Shown one piece after another: positions 1 to 12,153 of a stretch of 37,726 nucleotides of DNA. Below the pieces are notes generated by a model. It saw nothing but the letters and a program-made list of their open reading frames with translations, ran no database searches and was not told where the DNA came from. Both the position numbers and the translations under genes were made by a program. The first letter of the stretch is position 1; the number at the start of each line of letters is the position of its first letter. The DNA is from Methylococcaceae bacterium (GTDB lineage: Bacteria; Pseudomonadota; Gammaproteobacteria; Methylococcales; Methylomonadaceae): assembly GCA_947504985.1 (NCBI GenBank), contig CANNKH010000004.1, forward strand, positions 1 through 37,726, given 5' to 3'.

Positions 1-142
1 CAGCGCCATGTCCTTGATAGACAACTGTTATAGCGTCCAGCGCAACCTGTTCAACGGGGTCATTGCGGGGTTCATCGGCAGCCTGATGCCTACCATGAAC
101 CACTTGAACCCAGATTTTCAGGCTGTCGTCAATGCGTAACTT

Positions 143-286
143 CTATTTACGTTCATAGCAGCCATGGCACCATAGCCGTCCAAAAGAACAATGTGGGCAA
201 ACCCTTGGCCGATAGATAACCGGATTATTGGCTAATGAATCGAGGTGTTGTTGGAGGGAGGTGATTGATGCGACAATTCGGTACAT
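143..286 (-). pseudogene. Truncated N-terminal fragment resembling a DUF6431-type (transposon-associated, zinc-finger-like) protein
   Basis: 47 aa MYRIVASITSLQQHLDSLANNPVIYRPRVCPHCSFGRLWCHGCYERK then stop; CPHC...CHGC pattern; ends abruptly compared with full-length proteins of this type as I recall them. Confidence 0.4.
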
Positions 287-623
287 GGGCTGGCCTTTTG
301 GGACTGCGGGTGGGTCGAAGCTTCCCACGATAACAGAGGAATGACAGCCTTTTAAATACCAAATTTGTCTCGCGCTTAGAAAGGGAATCTACAGCCAAAA
401 TCCCTGAATTACTTAGGGACTAAAGTCGTATCTGGGGATTAAATAGGGGCAGACGTAACACACAATCAAAATATTTCTGCCCGTACTGTTAATCAGGGCT
501 TTAAATACAATCAAAAATTTTAGCCAACAAGTTCTCTATCTGGTAATTATTACCTTTACTAAAAAGTTAAATTACCTATCATGACAGACACTTATTATGA
601 ACATATACGTTAGTGGGTAGCTT

Positions 624-1955
624 ATGTTTTTTAAAAATCTATGGTCTTTTCAGTATAAAAAGAACCCTGAAAAAGCTGACTATCAGAGCTATTCTTCATC
701 AGAAAAAGCTTATACCCCTGTAAGCCAACTGGTTATCGGTATGTATATTGTTGAATTGGATAGACCGTGGTTAGAAACTCCTTTTTTGTTTCAAGGCTTT
801 GAATTAAAAACTGAAGCACAGATTAAATCTGTCAAAAATTTTTGTAATTATGTTTACATTGATAAGACTAAAACGAAAACAATAAAACGCGTCATTTCAG
901 AAAATCAAGCTCAATCACAATCTAAAATTCTAAACAATATTGATACTTCAGAAATCCCCCTTAAAAAAACAGGAAGTTTCGAGCATGAAATTTCACAGGC
1001 GGATAATATTTATACCAATGCTGAACAATTGATGGCTAATTTCATGACAACAGCAGCAAAAGGTGCTGGAGTTGATGGCTGGTTAGCCAAAAAAGCTGTT
1101 ACAGATTGTGTAAGTAGTGTTTTGAAGTCTCCTGATGCGATGTTATGGCTAACGCAGTTAAAAAATAAAGATAAATATACCTTACAACACAGTTTGAACG
1201 TCTGTATTTTGGCGATTGTTTTTGGTCGATACCTGAACGTTTCAAAAGAAAACTTGGTTAATCTTGGCTTATGCGGAATGCTGCACGATATTGGCAAGAT
1301 GCGTATCCCGCTAAGGATTCTAAATAAACGGAGTCAATTGGAAAATGAAGAACTCGAAATTTTAAAAACACATACGACACTCGGCTATGAGCTATTAAAA
1401 TCAAGTGATTGCATGGATCCATGCGTAGCTGAAACTGCACTTACCCATCATGAATGCCTAGATGGTTCAGGCTATCCTCGTGGACTTAAACAAGGCAGTA
1501 TTTCAGATTTTGCAAAAATTATTTCGATTGTTGATGCTTACGATTCAATGACCAGTGACAAAATTTATCAAAAAGGTAAAACTCATCTTGAAGCCATTCA
1601 TGCCATGATGACTATGGCAGGGTACGCTTGGGATAAAAAGCTGGTTATCAAGTTTATCGAATGTTTGGGAGTTTATCCCCCAGGTAGTCCAGTTGTTATG
1701 ACAAACGGCTCGCTAGGCGTTGTTATTGAAGTCAATGACAAAATGAAATTACGACCTAAAGTAATATTGCTTATGGATGAGGAAAAACAGCCCTTACCGG
1801 AACAGGTTATTGATTTATCGGAAATGATTTGCGACAACCACGGAAACACATTTACGATTAAAAATATAATTAATGCGGAAGAGTGGAATATTGATATCAA
1901 CAAATATTATCGCGATGGCTTCATACAAAAAAGCTTTGCGAGAAATCTGAATTAG
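624..1955 (+). CDS. HD-GYP domain cyclic-di-GMP phosphodiesterase with N-terminal DUF3391-like region
   Basis: Motifs HDIGKMRIP and HHECLDGSGYP; N-terminal QLVIGMYIVELDRPWLETPFLFQGF typical of DUF3391. Confidence 0.92.
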   Translation: MFFKNLWSFQYKKNPEKADYQSYSSSEKAYTPVSQLVIGMYIVELDRPWLETPFLFQGFELKTEAQIKSVKNFCNYVYIDKTKTKTIKRVISENQAQSQSKILNNIDTSEIPLKKTGSFEHEISQADNIYTNAEQLMANFMTTAAKGAGVDGWLAKKAVTDCVSSVLKSPDAMLWLTQLKNKDKYTLQHSLNVCILAIVFGRYLNVSKENLVNLGLCGMLHDIGKMRIPLRILNKRSQLENEELEILKTHTTLGYELLKSSDCMDPCVAETALTHHECLDGSGYPRGLKQGSISDFAKIISIVDAYDSMTSDKIYQKGKTHLEAIHAMMTMAGYAWDKKLVIKFIECLGVYPPGSPVVMTNGSLGVVIEVNDKMKLRPKVILLMDEEKQPLPEQVIDLSEMICDNHGNTFTIKNIINAEEWNIDINKYYRDGFIQKSFARNLN

Positions 1956-1963
1956 GTTAGGAC

Positions 1964-1992
1964 GGCAGCCGGATTTTGCTTAACCGGCTGCC
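1964..1992. terminator. Hairpin between convergent HD-GYP and EF-G genes
   Basis: Perfect 9-bp stem ggcagccgg / ccggctgcc with 11-nt loop, between stop codons at 1955 and 2004; no clean T tract directly after. Confidence 0.55.
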
Positions 1993-2003
1993 TGCTTAGC
2001 GGG

Positions 2004-4091
2004 TTATTTTTTTGCTTTATTGCGTTCGTTTACTTCTTTAATCACTTCTTCAGCCACATTTTTCGGACATGGCATGTAATGTGAGAATTCCATAGAGAAC
2101 TGTCCACGACCTGAAGTCATGGTGCGCAAATCACCAATGTAACCGAACATTTCGCTCAACGGTACATCTGATTTGATACGTACACCCGTTACACCTGCAT
2201 CTTGTGATTTAATCATGCCACGGCGACGATTAAGGTCACCGATAACATCACCCACATGATCGGCTGGGGTAAAAGTATCAACCGCCATGATTGGCTCAAT
2301 CAATTGTGGAGCCGCTTTAGGAATCGATTGACGGAAAGCCGCTTTTGCAGCAATTTCGAACGCAATCGCTGAAGAGTCAACCGCGTGGAATCCACCATCA
2401 GTTAAAATAACTTTAAAGTCTAAACAAGGAAACCCGGCCAGTACGCCTTTATCGAGCATACTTTTAAAGCCTTTTTCGACAGCGGGCCAATATTCGCGAG
2501 GTACGTTACCGCCGGTTACCGCAGATTCAAAAACAAAACCACTACCTGGCTCGCCTGGTTCAATTTTGTAGTTGATTTTACCGTATTGACCAGATCCACC
2601 TGATTGCTTCTTATGGGTATATTCATCTTCCACTGCTCTGGTAATCGTTTCGCGATAAGCTACTTGTGGTTTACCAACAATAACATCCACACCATGAGTA
2701 CGTCTTAAAATGTCAACTTTAATATCAAGATGCAGCTCGCCCATCCCTTTAAGAATAGTTTCGCCACTGTCTTCATCGGTTTCAACATGAAACGATGGGT
2801 CTTCTTGAATCATTTTACCCAGTGCGATACCCATTTTTTCAGAGGCAGCTTTATCTTTCGGTGAAATAGCCAACGAAATAACTGGATCAGGAAATACCAT
2901 CGGTTCTAAGGTTGCCGGGAATTTTGGATCGCACAGCGTATGACCCGTTTGTACATTTTTCATGCCCAGTACAGCAACAATATCACCCGCTTGCGCTGAT
3001 TCCAGCTCATTACGTGCATTCGCGTGCATTTCTACGATACGACCAATACGCTCAGTTTTACCAGTAAAGGTGTTTAATACTGACGTACCTTTTTCCAGTT
3101 TACCGGAGTAGATGCGCAAAAAGGTCAATGCGCCAAAACGGTCGTCCATAATCTTGAATGCTAGGGCACGCAAAGGTTTTTCAGCATCAACGATAGCAAA
3201 GAGCCCTGTTGGGTTGCCTTCCATATCCACTTCAGGCTGTGGCTTAACTTCAGTTGGGCAAGGCAAGTAATCAATAACGCCGTCAAGCACCAATTGCACC
3301 CCTTTGTTTTTAAATGAAGAACCGCAGAAAGTCGGGAAGAAATCAAGGTTGATCGTACCTTTGCGGATACAGCGTTTAATGGTGTCAATATCAGGTTCTT
3401 CGCCTTCGAGGTATTTTTCCATGACATCGTCAAACTGATCGGCAACTTCGTCAATCAATTTTTCGCGCCATTTTTCGACATCTGCAACCATATCGGCAGG
3501 AACATCTTGCACGGTATAATTTAATGGATCACCAGAATCGTCCCATATCCATGCTTTGCGTGTTAAAACATCGACAACACCGGAAAAATCATCTTCCCTG
3601 CCAATCGGCAAGGTCATCACCAGCGGATGGGCACCCAGCACCTCTTCAACCTGTTTAACTACACGGTAGAAGTCGGCGCCAATACGATCTAGTTTGTTGA
3701 TATAGATAACCCGGGCAACTTCAGAGTCATTCGCATAACGCCAGTTGGTTTCTGATTGAGGCTCTACACCACCTGAACCACAAAATACGCCGATACCACC
3801 GTCGAGCACTTTAAGTGAACGATATACTTCGATAGTAAAGTCAACGTGACCTGGGGTATCAATAATGTTAAAGCGATGATCTTTCCAAAAACAGGTCGTT
3901 GCCGCCGACTGAATGGTAATGCCGCGCTCTTGCTCCTGTTCCATAAAATCTGTCGTTGCTGCACCATCGTGTACTTCACCGATTTTATGGATTTTACCGG
4001 TGAGTTTTAAAATTCGCTCGGTAGTTGTGGTTTTACCGGCATCGACGTGAGCGAAAATACCGATGTTTCTGTAAAGCGTTAGATCTGTCAT
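2004..4091 (-). CDS. fusA: Elongation factor G (secondary paralog type)
   Basis: 695 aa; GTPase motifs [32 protein letters not shown]; complete EF-G architecture. Confidence 0.93.
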   Translation of the reverse strand: MTDLTLYRNIGIFAHVDAGKTTTTERILKLTGKIHKIGEVHDGAATTDFMEQEQERGITIQSAATTCFWKDHRFNIIDTPGHVDFTIEVYRSLKVLDGGIGVFCGSGGVEPQSETNWRYANDSEVARVIYINKLDRIGADFYRVVKQVEEVLGAHPLVMTLPIGREDDFSGVVDVLTRKAWIWDDSGDPLNYTVQDVPADMVADVEKWREKLIDEVADQFDDVMEKYLEGEEPDIDTIKRCIRKGTINLDFFPTFCGSSFKNKGVQLVLDGVIDYLPCPTEVKPQPEVDMEGNPTGLFAIVDAEKPLRALAFKIMDDRFGALTFLRIYSGKLEKGTSVLNTFTGKTERIGRIVEMHANARNELESAQAGDIVAVLGMKNVQTGHTLCDPKFPATLEPMVFPDPVISLAISPKDKAASEKMGIALGKMIQEDPSFHVETDEDSGETILKGMGELHLDIKVDILRRTHGVDVIVGKPQVAYRETITRAVEDEYTHKKQSGGSGQYGKINYKIEPGEPGSGFVFESAVTGGNVPREYWPAVEKGFKSMLDKGVLAGFPCLDFKVILTDGGFHAVDSSAIAFEIAAKAAFRQSIPKAAPQLIEPIMAVDTFTPADHVGDVIGDLNRRRGMIKSQDAGVTGVRIKSDVPLSEMFGYIGDLRTMTSGRGQFSMEFSHYMPCPKNVAEEVIKEVNERNKAKK

Positions 4092-4567
4092 GTGATTACT
4101 CTAAAGTTGGGCATAAAAAACTTTTTTGGTGACCATTCCTTTTAGTGCCAGTTCAAGAAGCAGCAGCTCAGAATGGTTTGGGTTCGGGCGAAGGACTACC
4201 ATCTGTAACCGCCAATGTTATTAACAAGGCGGTTTTTGAAACCATTGCTTTGGGAATGCGTAGGCTATCTGTCGATGTAGCTCAAAACAAAGTGAGAGAG
4301 CATTTTAACAATCGCAACACTTCTCGATTTCTTACTCGTCCAGCTTCGAAAGCCGGATATTTTAACCTAAAAATGGTACAAAAACACAGGAAACCATCAA
4401 TTTGTGTTCCAGCGATTCGTCTAAGACGATAGGAGCGAAATAATTTCGGTAACATAATGGCCGCGAACCCTCAAAGGGCTGGCAGTCATTGAATCCAACG
4501 GAAGTTACAAATTCCAGTGCTAAATGACTTTAATCCCCCCGCCTCATTTAACAGTATCATGCTTTGG

Positions 4568-4602
4568 TTATACACAAAATCTGTGGATAACATTGTGGAT
4601 GT
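4568..4602. promoter_or_regulatory. Cluster of DnaA-box-like motifs
   Basis: TTATACACA at 4568-4576, inverted TGTGGATAA at 4582-4590 and degenerate TGTGGATGT at 4594-4602. Confidence 0.5.
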
Positions 4603-4646
4603 CTTACTTTGTTTAGTGCTTACCGGCTGTCTTTATTACAGTTTTG

Positions 4647-5423
4647 TTAAATTGTATAAAAAGTCGACAATATCTGCTCTACACGCAATAAGTCTTCCTG
4701 CGTATCAACACCGGCAGGCGGTGTTTTATCAACAACTTTTACCAAAATTGCCTCACCTTGCCACAGTATTCTCAACTGTTCCAAGGCCTCAATAGACTCC
4801 AGTAATGATGCATCCCAACGGCAATAGTGCCTTAAAAAATCCACTGTGTAGGCATACATTCCGATATGCCGAAGGTGAGCTATTTTTCCTGATGGCTTAC
4901 CGCCTGAGGCAGTAAAACGGGCTCTTTCCCACGGAATTGATGCACGACTAAAATACAGTGCATAACCCGCTTTATTTAAAACCACTTTTACGGCGTTGGG
5001 ATTAAAAATTTCTTCTTCCTCGATAATTTCAGCCGCTAATGTAGCAATACCAGCCTGATTCTGCCCAGCTAATGCAACGGCAACCTCGCGAATATAATTA
5101 GAGGGAATCAGCGGCTCATCACCCTGCAAATTCACGATGATATCATTAGTATCCCAACCACATAACGTCGCGATTTCGGCAATACGTTCGGTTCCGCTTT
5201 CGTGATCTGGGCGCGTCATCATCGCCGTAAACCCTAAAGCATTAACGGCGCAGGCAATTCTATCATCGTCCGTGGCTACTATAATTGTTTCAGCACCCGC
5301 TTCTCTCGCCCGTTCACAAACATGGGCAATCATCGGTTTACCGGCAATGTTCAGCAGCGGTTTACCGGGTAACCGGGTAGAACCATACCGTGCAGGAATA
5401 ACAACTTTAAAAGCTAGACTCAT
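4647..5423 (-). CDS. kdsB: 3-deoxy-manno-octulosonate cytidylyltransferase
   Basis: [47 protein letters not shown]. Confidence 0.95.
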   Translation of the reverse strand: MSLAFKVVIPARYGSTRLPGKPLLNIAGKPMIAHVCERAREAGAETIIVATDDDRIACAVNALGFTAMMTRPDHESGTERIAEIATLCGWDTNDIIVNLQGDEPLIPSNYIREVAVALAGQNQAGIATLAAEIIEEEEIFNPNAVKVVLNKAGYALYFSRASIPWERARFTASGGKPSGKIAHLRHIGMYAYTVDFLRHYCRWDASLLESIEALEQLRILWQGEAILVKVVDKTPPAGVDTQEDLLRVEQILSTFYTI

Positions 5424-5614
5424 GAATATAACGCATCCACTTCTTCGCTACTCAACTGACGAGCTTCGTCTTCAAGCATCACGGGAATGTCGTCACGAAT
5501 TACAAAAGCCAATCGATCAGCGCGACAAATCAATTCTTGTTTGTCCTTGTCGTAGCGCAACGGGCTCTTACAAATCGGACAAGCCAGAATATCGAGTAAT
5601 TTTTTATCTATCAT
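5420..5614 (-). CDS. Trm112 family (YcaR-like) protein
   Basis: [23 protein letters not shown]...[26 protein letters not shown]; 4-bp overlap with kdsB. Confidence 0.93.
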   Translation of the reverse strand: MIDKKLLDILACPICKSPLRYDKDKQELICRADRLAFVIRDDIPVMLEDEARQLSSEEVDALYS

Positions 5615-5661
5615 GTTATTTTCTCTTAAGGTATAGGGACAGGTGCAAGGATAAACCCAAA

Positions 5662-6675
5662 CTATCTGACTTTTTTTCTGATTAAATCTAACAATTGTTC
5701 AGCAAACTGCGGTTCAGGTACGGCGGTGACTGGAACATACCAATGTTGCTCACTGGCAAATGAAGTGCATTTTACGGCGTCTTTTTCTGTCATTAACACG
5801 GGTTTATTATCCGAAAACAAAATATCACCAGCTTCAAACGGATAATGATCTGGAAAACTGCGTGTTTTACACGATAATCCAGCCGCTGCCAGCAACTTGA
5901 AAAATCGTTCTGGATTGCCTATTCCAGCTATCGCATAGCATTCGACGTCACTAAATTCGGCTAATGGCTTTTGCTCAGAGGTCACCATATTAATAGCAGT
6001 ATCGCCTACCAATCGCATGCTATATTCGTTGTCTTCGTATTTCTCACCGTTAACAATAATTAAATCGACGCTTTGCAAACGACTAATGGGCTCGCGTAAT
6101 GGACCTGCGGGCAGGCAATAGCCATTACCGAAGCGCCTTTCACCATCAATGACCGCTATTTCAATATCACGATGCAGCGCATAATGTTGTAGCCCATCAT
6201 CAGATAAAATAATGGTGCAATTGGCTTCCCGAAGTAGTTGTTTTGCATCGTCTATACGCAAAGGTCCGACGACGACCGGACAGCCGGTCTGCTTGGCAAG
6301 CAATACGGCTTCATCGCCAACGATTTCGGCCTGACTATTAGCGTTTACTGATTGCGGCCAAATATCAGCGTGACCACCGTATCCTCGACTGATAATTCCT
6401 GGTTGATAGCCTGCCTCTTTAAGTAACGTTGCCATCCAAATAATTAATGGCGTTTTGCCGGTTCCACCCACAGTGATATTACCAACAATGACAACTGGCA
6501 CAGGTAATCGGTGTATTTTTAGTACCCCCACTTGGTATAGAAATTTTCTAAATCGCACTATATCGCTGAAAATAAAACCAAGGGGAAATAACCATACGCC
6601 GATAAACGGGTCTTTATACCAGACTTTTTCTGCCCATTTACGCAACTGGGCACTACGATTGGGTGTTGTTTTCAT
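5662..6675 (-). CDS. lpxK: Tetraacyldisaccharide 4'-kinase
   Basis: [51 protein letters not shown]. Confidence 0.95.
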   Translation of the reverse strand: MKTTPNRSAQLRKWAEKVWYKDPFIGVWLFPLGFIFSDIVRFRKFLYQVGVLKIHRLPVPVVIVGNITVGGTGKTPLIIWMATLLKEAGYQPGIISRGYGGHADIWPQSVNANSQAEIVGDEAVLLAKQTGCPVVVGPLRIDDAKQLLREANCTIILSDDGLQHYALHRDIEIAVIDGERRFGNGYCLPAGPLREPISRLQSVDLIIVNGEKYEDNEYSMRLVGDTAINMVTSEQKPLAEFSDVECYAIAGIGNPERFFKLLAAAGLSCKTRSFPDHYPFEAGDILFSDNKPVLMTEKDAVKCTSFASEQHWYVPVTAVPEPQFAEQLLDLIRKKVR

Positions 6676-7109
6676 GGTTGGGTCTCTGGTCTGAGGGCAC
6701 TAAAGCTAATGTGGCTAAATCCCGCATGAGCCGTTGCTTCCAAGGCTTTAATAACAGCCTGATGAGCGGTGTTACTGTCAGCATTGATAATAACAGGCGT
6801 TTGTTCGGCGTTCGTTGACAGCTTTTGTAATGCCTGAATTAAAGTTTCAGTTTTTTGGTTGATTAACTCAAACGGTAATTCACCGTTTTTTTGCAGATAA
6901 TAATTGCCATCGGCATCAATGCTAAGGGTAACATTCTCCGGATAATCTTCAGCGGCGATGCTATCTGCTTCAGGCAGCTTGATCTTAATTTCTGTTTGCC
7001 GACTAAATGTCGTGCTAACCATGAAGAAAAACAGCAGTAATAACACGACATCAACCATTGATGTCATTGAAATTTCGGGCGCTACTTTTTTTTTACGGCG
7101 AAAATTCAT
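6672..7109 (-). CDS. exbD: ExbD/TolR family biopolymer transport protein
   Basis: Single N-terminal TM, SMVDVVLLLLFFFMVSTTF, small periplasmic domain; overlaps lpxK and exbB by 4 bp. Confidence 0.9.
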   Translation of the reverse strand: MNFRRKKKVAPEISMTSMVDVVLLLLFFFMVSTTFSRQTEIKIKLPEADSIAAEDYPENVTLSIDADGNYYLQKNGELPFELINQKTETLIQALQKLSTNAEQTPVIINADSNTAHQAVIKALEATAHAGFSHISFSALRPETQP

Positions 7110-7723
7110 AGCATAGGCTCACGGTCACCATGCAAAATATCGACTAATTTCAGTGCTTCTGCTTCCATATTGACGACATATTCATCAACCAAGCGTTCAA
7201 AATAGCGATGAAAAATAAGGCTCGGAATAGCCACTATTAAGCCCCCGGCGGTAGTAATCAATGCGACTGAAATACCACCTGCCAGCACGGCAGGATCGCC
7301 TATACCTTGGGCAACTATTGCAGAAAAAGCCTGGATCATGCCGACAACTGTACCCAATAATCCCAGCAACGGGGCAATAGAGGCAATCGTACCGAGTGTG
7401 TTCAAAAAACGCTCCAGTTTATTCACTACCTGACGACCCGCTTCTTCAATACATTCTTTCATCACCTCTCGACCATGATGACTATTGGCAAGCCCAGAGG
7501 CGAGCACAAAGCCCAGGTAGGAGCTGGTTTTCAAGCGGTACAGCGTGTTATCGTCCAGTTTTTTTTCACGAGCTAAACGCCAAACTTGAGGAACCAAGTC
7601 TGGCGGTAAAACTTTCTTTTTTTGTAACGTCCAAAAACGCTCGAAAATGATGGCTAGCGCGGCTATTGAACATAGGATAAGCGGCGTCATCATCCAACCG
7701 CCGCTTTTTATTATTTCAAACAC
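7106..7723 (-). CDS. exbB: MotA/TolQ/ExbB proton channel family protein
   Basis: GTIASIAPLLGLLGTVVGMIQAF and ISVALITTAGGLIVAIPSLIFHRYF. Confidence 0.92.
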   Translation of the reverse strand: MFEIIKSGGWMMTPLILCSIAALAIIFERFWTLQKKKVLPPDLVPQVWRLAREKKLDDNTLYRLKTSSYLGFVLASGLANSHHGREVMKECIEEAGRQVVNKLERFLNTLGTIASIAPLLGLLGTVVGMIQAFSAIVAQGIGDPAVLAGGISVALITTAGGLIVAIPSLIFHRYFERLVDEYVVNMEAEALKLVDILHGDREPML

Positions 7724-7780
7724 GATATTTCCTAAAGTGAGAGGGATAACACAAGATTGTTTTTCAAATACTGGCGTATT

Positions 7781-8941
7781 TTAACCCAAAGCCCTGCCAG
7801 CAGACACTTCCCGACCTATCCAGAAATAAGTAATAAGCCATGCCATAATGCAGGCCATCGCACTAATGGAGTAAACAAACAACGCTCCCGCCGAATCCCA
7901 GTAATAACCGCCATAAAAACTGCCTAATACACCGCCTAACCCATAACAAAGACTGCCATATAACGCCTGACCTTTACCTTGATGCTGGCGCCCAAAATAG
8001 CGATGCACAAGATGAATAGCCGCAACATGCACACCGCCAAATGTCGCCGCATGTAATAATTGAGCCAGTATTAATAACGCCAAATCATCAGGATACCAAG
8101 CGATCATCAGCCAGCGAATCGCCGCCAGCGCAATGCTAAACAGAAAAATAGTTCTGAGAGAAAGCTGTGCCAGCAAACGCTTCATATAAACGAATAAAAC
8201 AATTTCTGCGACGATGCCGAGCGTCCAAAGTCCACCGGTCAAGGTTGACGAGTAATGATGTTGATTAAGATAAATGGAATAAAAAACATAATACGGTGTG
8301 TGCGCAAGCTGTAGCAGCATACCGACAATAAAAAAAGCAATAACTTCTGGCTTTTTTATGATTTGCAAAATACCGATGGCATTTTTTTCGTGATGTGCAG
8401 CACTTGCTTCTGGAACAATCAGGGTCGTTAAACCCATCAAGACCAATAATGCGGTAATCGCTATCGGCAAAAGGGCAATGGGTTGGCTGTCTAATAATCT
8501 GCCAATAGCCAGTACAGCGACAATAAATCCGATAGAACCCCACAGTCTGATTTGGCTATAGCGATGTGACTCTTCTTTTAAATGAAATAATGTAATAGCT
8601 TCAAACTGCGGTAACGCCGCATGCCAGAAAAAACTGAATCCGGCGGTGATTAACGCAATCCAGAAATAACTATGGGCGAGTAAGAAAGTGCCACACAATA
8701 ACGCTGCCAATAAGGATGCCGTGCGGATAATAGGCATACTCTTTTGAGTATGATCAGCAATCCAGCCAAATAAATTAGGCGAAATAATTTTGGTACCGGC
8801 AAGTACAGCAAAAAGCTCGCCAATTTGCGCCGCATTGAAGCCAATATCTTTCAGATAAAGGCTCCAGTAAGGCGTAAAACCACCCAGCGCTGCAAAATAA
8901 AAAAAGTAAAATCCTGACAGCCGCCAGTAAGGAATGGCCAT
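7781..8941 (-). CDS. MFS transporter (MFS_1-like / HcaT-like)
   Basis: Start set to MAIPYWRLSGFYFFYFAALGGFTPYWSLYL because the longer ORF overlaps aroC; about 12 hydrophobic segments. Confidence 0.88.
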   Translation of the reverse strand: MAIPYWRLSGFYFFYFAALGGFTPYWSLYLKDIGFNAAQIGELFAVLAGTKIISPNLFGWIADHTQKSMPIIRTASLLAALLCGTFLLAHSYFWIALITAGFSFFWHAALPQFEAITLFHLKEESHRYSQIRLWGSIGFIVAVLAIGRLLDSQPIALLPIAITALLVLMGLTTLIVPEASAAHHEKNAIGILQIIKKPEVIAFFIVGMLLQLAHTPYYVFYSIYLNQHHYSSTLTGGLWTLGIVAEIVLFVYMKRLLAQLSLRTIFLFSIALAAIRWLMIAWYPDDLALLILAQLLHAATFGGVHVAAIHLVHRYFGRQHQGKGQALYGSLCYGLGGVLGSFYGGYYWDSAGALFVYSISAMACIMAWLITYFWIGREVSAGRALG

Positions 8942-8961
8942 AATCTTCGTGAGTCTTTGGT

Positions 8962-10050
8962 TTATCTTAAAACAGGTAAGCCCGACACAACGCCGGCATT
9001 TTGTGCCCGATGCCGTAAAAAATGATCCATTAGCACCATCGCCATCATCGCTTCTGCAATCGGCGTAGCGCGAATACCAACGCAAGGATCATGACGACCT
9101 TCGGTAACTACAGTAGCCGCTTCGCCTTGCTGGTTTATGGTATGACCCAGCAGACGCAAACTCGATGTTGGCTTTAAGGCAATGCTAGCAGTAATTGACT
9201 GACCGCTGGAGATACCACCTAAAATACCACCCGCATGGTTACTTAAAAAACCATCGGGCGTCATTTCATCGCGGAACTGTGTGCCTTTGCTAGTGATGCA
9301 GGCAAAACCATCGCCAATTTCAACACCTTTAACGGCATTGATACTCATCAGTGCATAAGCCAGCTCAGCGTCGAGACGATCAAAAATAGGCTCACCCAAT
9401 CCAGGCGGAACATGGCTAGCAACCACTTCGATTCTAGCACCAATAGAGTCACCTTCCTTGCGTAAGGCATCCATGTACCTCTCCATGTCAGCCACTTTAT
9501 CAACATCAGGACAGAAAAAAGGATTGCTGTCGATGACGCTCCAATCCAACTTATCAATTTTAATGGGACCCAGTTGTGACAAATAGCCACGAACTTCTAT
9601 GCCTACCTGTTCTTTGAGATATTTTTTAGCAATGCTACCAGCCGCTACCCTCATCGCCGTCTCGCGTGCTGAAGATCGACCACCGCCACGATAGTCCCTG
9701 AAACCGTATTTTTGCTGATAAGTATAATCAGCATGACCCGGTCTAAACGTGTCGGCAATTTTGGAATAATCTTTCGAACGTTGATCCGTATTTTCGATAA
9801 GCAAGCCTATCGGCGTACCAGTGGTTTTGCCTTCAAATACTCCGGACAGAATTTTGACTTCATCATCTTCACGGCGCTGTGTCGTGTGTCTGGATGTACC
9901 CGGTTTACGGCGATCCAGATCCCGCTGTATATCCGCTTCTGTTAACGCCATACCGGGTGGGCAGCCATCGATAATACAACCTAAAGCAAGCCCGTGGCTT
10001 TCGCCAAAAGTAGTGACTGTAAATAATTTTCCTAGCGTATTTCCTGACAT
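8962..10050 (-). CDS. aroC: Chorismate synthase
   Basis: [50 protein letters not shown]. Confidence 0.97.
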   Translation of the reverse strand: MSGNTLGKLFTVTTFGESHGLALGCIIDGCPPGMALTEADIQRDLDRRKPGTSRHTTQRREDDEVKILSGVFEGKTTGTPIGLLIENTDQRSKDYSKIADTFRPGHADYTYQQKYGFRDYRGGGRSSARETAMRVAAGSIAKKYLKEQVGIEVRGYLSQLGPIKIDKLDWSVIDSNPFFCPDVDKVADMERYMDALRKEGDSIGARIEVVASHVPPGLGEPIFDRLDAELAYALMSINAVKGVEIGDGFACITSKGTQFRDEMTPDGFLSNHAGGILGGISSGQSITASIALKPTSSLRLLGHTINQQGEAATVVTEGRHDPCVGIRATPIAEAMMAMVLMDHFLRHRAQNAGVVSGLPVLR

Positions 10051-10982
10051 TATATAAGCGCCGAAACAAAGGATTGATGGTGAAAATTAACTTGTTCAGC
10101 AGTCAACAAAAACACACCGTAGCCACCGCGTTCAAAGTCTAGCCAATAAAACGGCACCTCAGGGAAGGTACTTTGCAGGGTTTCAGCACTATTACCCACT
10201 TCGACAATTAAAATGCCTTTTTCGGTCAGATAATTATCCGCATCAGCGAGTATACGTATCACAATATCCAGTCCGGATTCGCCGCCCTTAAAGCCAATAT
10301 CCGGCTCAGCTCTATATTCTATCGGCAATTGCTCCCACTCTTCTCGGCAGACATAAGGCGGGTTACTCACAATAATGTCGTAATGGGTTTCTGGTAAATC
10401 TTCAAAGACATCTGACAAATACAACGTTACGGAATCTTCCAGTTGATGTTTTTTGATATTTTTTTCTGCAACAGCAAGCGCATCTTCAGACAAATCCACC
10501 GCATCAACGAAAGCATCAGGAAAAGCGTAGGCGCAAGCAATAGCAATGCAGCCACTACCTGTACCTAAGTCCAGAATACCTTGAACCTGATCTTCATCAA
10601 CCCAAGGCAAAAAACGTTGCTCAATGAGTTCAGCAATAGGTGATCTGGGCACCAGTACCCGCTCATCGACATAAAACGATAATCCCGCAAAAATAGCTTC
10701 GTGCGTTAAATAGGCTGCGGGGACTCTTGTCTTGATACGTTTATCCGTAATTTCGATAACATGTTGGCGCTCATCCAGCGTCAATACGGTATCCAGATAA
10801 GCTTCAGAAAGATCATAGGGTTGATAAACGGTATGCAAAACTAATGCAGCGGCTTCATCAAGCGCAGTTATCGTGCCGTGACCAAAGCTAAGTTGGGCTT
10901 CAGTAAAGCGGCTGGCTGCCCAGCGAATATAATCACGCAGGGTAGATAAAGTGGTTAAAACTTCAGAAGGTGTTGATTGCAT
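10050..10982 (-). CDS. prmB: 50S ribosomal protein L3 N(5)-glutamine methyltransferase
   Basis: [23 protein letters not shown]; PrmB-like length and N-terminal domain. Confidence 0.92.
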   Translation of the reverse strand: MQSTPSEVLTTLSTLRDYIRWAASRFTEAQLSFGHGTITALDEAAALVLHTVYQPYDLSEAYLDTVLTLDERQHVIEITDKRIKTRVPAAYLTHEAIFAGLSFYVDERVLVPRSPIAELIEQRFLPWVDEDQVQGILDLGTGSGCIAIACAYAFPDAFVDAVDLSEDALAVAEKNIKKHQLEDSVTLYLSDVFEDLPETHYDIIVSNPPYVCREEWEQLPIEYRAEPDIGFKGGESGLDIVIRILADADNYLTEKGILIVEVGNSAETLQSTFPEVPFYWLDFERGGYGVFLLTAEQVNFHHQSFVSALI

Positions 10983-11034
10983 AATTTATCTATAAAGGTA
11001 GTTTGAGTTGGGTTGATCCACTAATTTCAATTCA

Positions 11035-11823
11035 TTAGAAAGCATCCGCCTTCGCCTTAGCTTCTTTGGCGCCTTCAAAATTCTTTTGCATCTCTCTCGC
11101 CTTGGCAATTAACAACCAGCTATGTTTTTTCAAACGAGTATCGTTTGATGCTAATAGTGCTGATTTTTTTGCTAAATCTTCAGCAAGACGGGGTCTGGAT
11201 TCTTTTAACCTGAGCAAAGCCAATTTGTAATATAACGTTGGGTTCCTAGGTTCAATTCTGATGGCGCGTTCGATAGTTGTCGTGGCAGACTGAACATTAC
11301 CTTTTTGATCGCTTTGGTTAGCGGCAACAACCAATGCACCAACAGCAGGCGACAAAGGCACAAAAGTAGTTAACGGCTCAAAAGTCGGCTCAGGTGGCGG
11401 AGGGGGAGGTGGTGCAGGTAGCTGTTCAGATTCACTGGGTGAAGGCGGGGCTGTAGATTCCGGCACGGTATCTTGAGGTGCAATAGGCGGAACAGGGGTT
11501 ACGGCATGTTGGGTTTGTTCCAGTAATGCCAATTCTTTTTCCTGTGCTGGAGTCAATAATGATTGTGTCTGTTCCGACAATAAGGGTTCGGCAGGCAGCT
11601 CGACCGGCGTAACAATAACAGATTCTTGTAATGGTTTTATTTCTATAGTTTGCTCAACACCTTGGTCAGATTTGAGTTGTTCCGGTTCGGCAGGCATCTG
11701 CGGTGCATTACGATAAACGGCAGAATGATGACTTTCATAAACAGGCGCAGGGGGTCTGGAACCCGCGCAACCGACAATGACAGAAGGTAGGGCGCAAATA
11801 AAAAGAAGTCGTTTAATTAACAT
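11035..11823 (-). CDS. Proline-rich lipoprotein with C-terminal TPR-like domain
   Basis: Lipobox-like IVGCAGS near the N-terminus, proline/glutamate-rich linker, TPR-like helices (NPTLYYKLALLRLKESRPRLAEDLAKKS). Confidence 0.8.
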   Translation of the reverse strand: MLIKRLLFICALPSVIVGCAGSRPPAPVYESHHSAVYRNAPQMPAEPEQLKSDQGVEQTIEIKPLQESVIVTPVELPAEPLLSEQTQSLLTPAQEKELALLEQTQHAVTPVPPIAPQDTVPESTAPPSPSESEQLPAPPPPPPPEPTFEPLTTFVPLSPAVGALVVAANQSDQKGNVQSATTTIERAIRIEPRNPTLYYKLALLRLKESRPRLAEDLAKKSALLASNDTRLKKHSWLLIAKAREMQKNFEGAKEAKAKADAF

Positions 11824-12153
11824 GGATTGAACGGTTCACCTATCGTGGCCTAGAGTTTTGGAAAACAAAACAAGATTTGGATTATAAAGACCTTGGCGAT
11901 TTTCTACCAGCTTGATAGGTAGTCTTTTTAGTCCATAAGCATCTACACAAGTTTATTTATTAAAAATCATAAGGTTAACGTTATTTTATGTAGATAACTG
12001 CTGTTTCAAGCCAGATTTTGTGGTTAAAAAACTAAAAATATAACAATTATCTGCAAGACAACATCATGTAACACATTGTTTTTAAAATAATTAAAGCTAT
12101 GTAGATACTTATGCTCTTAGGGACAGGACGGCGACGGGCACCAGTAACACCAC

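Noticed and set aside
8-139. 43-aa plus-strand reading frame MSLIDNCYSVQRNLFNGVIAGFIGSLMPTMNHLNPDFQAVVNA
   Set aside because: Cut by the window start and not recognisable; could be the tail of a real gene but cannot be supported.
4145-4432. 95-aa ORF upstream of EF-G (MPVQEAAAQNGLGSGEG...)
   Set aside because: No recognisable family, GTG start, low-complexity basic C-terminus; likely spurious.
4517-4795. 92-aa plus-strand ORF overlapping kdsB
   Set aside because: Antisense to confident kdsB and covers the DnaA-box region; no family features.
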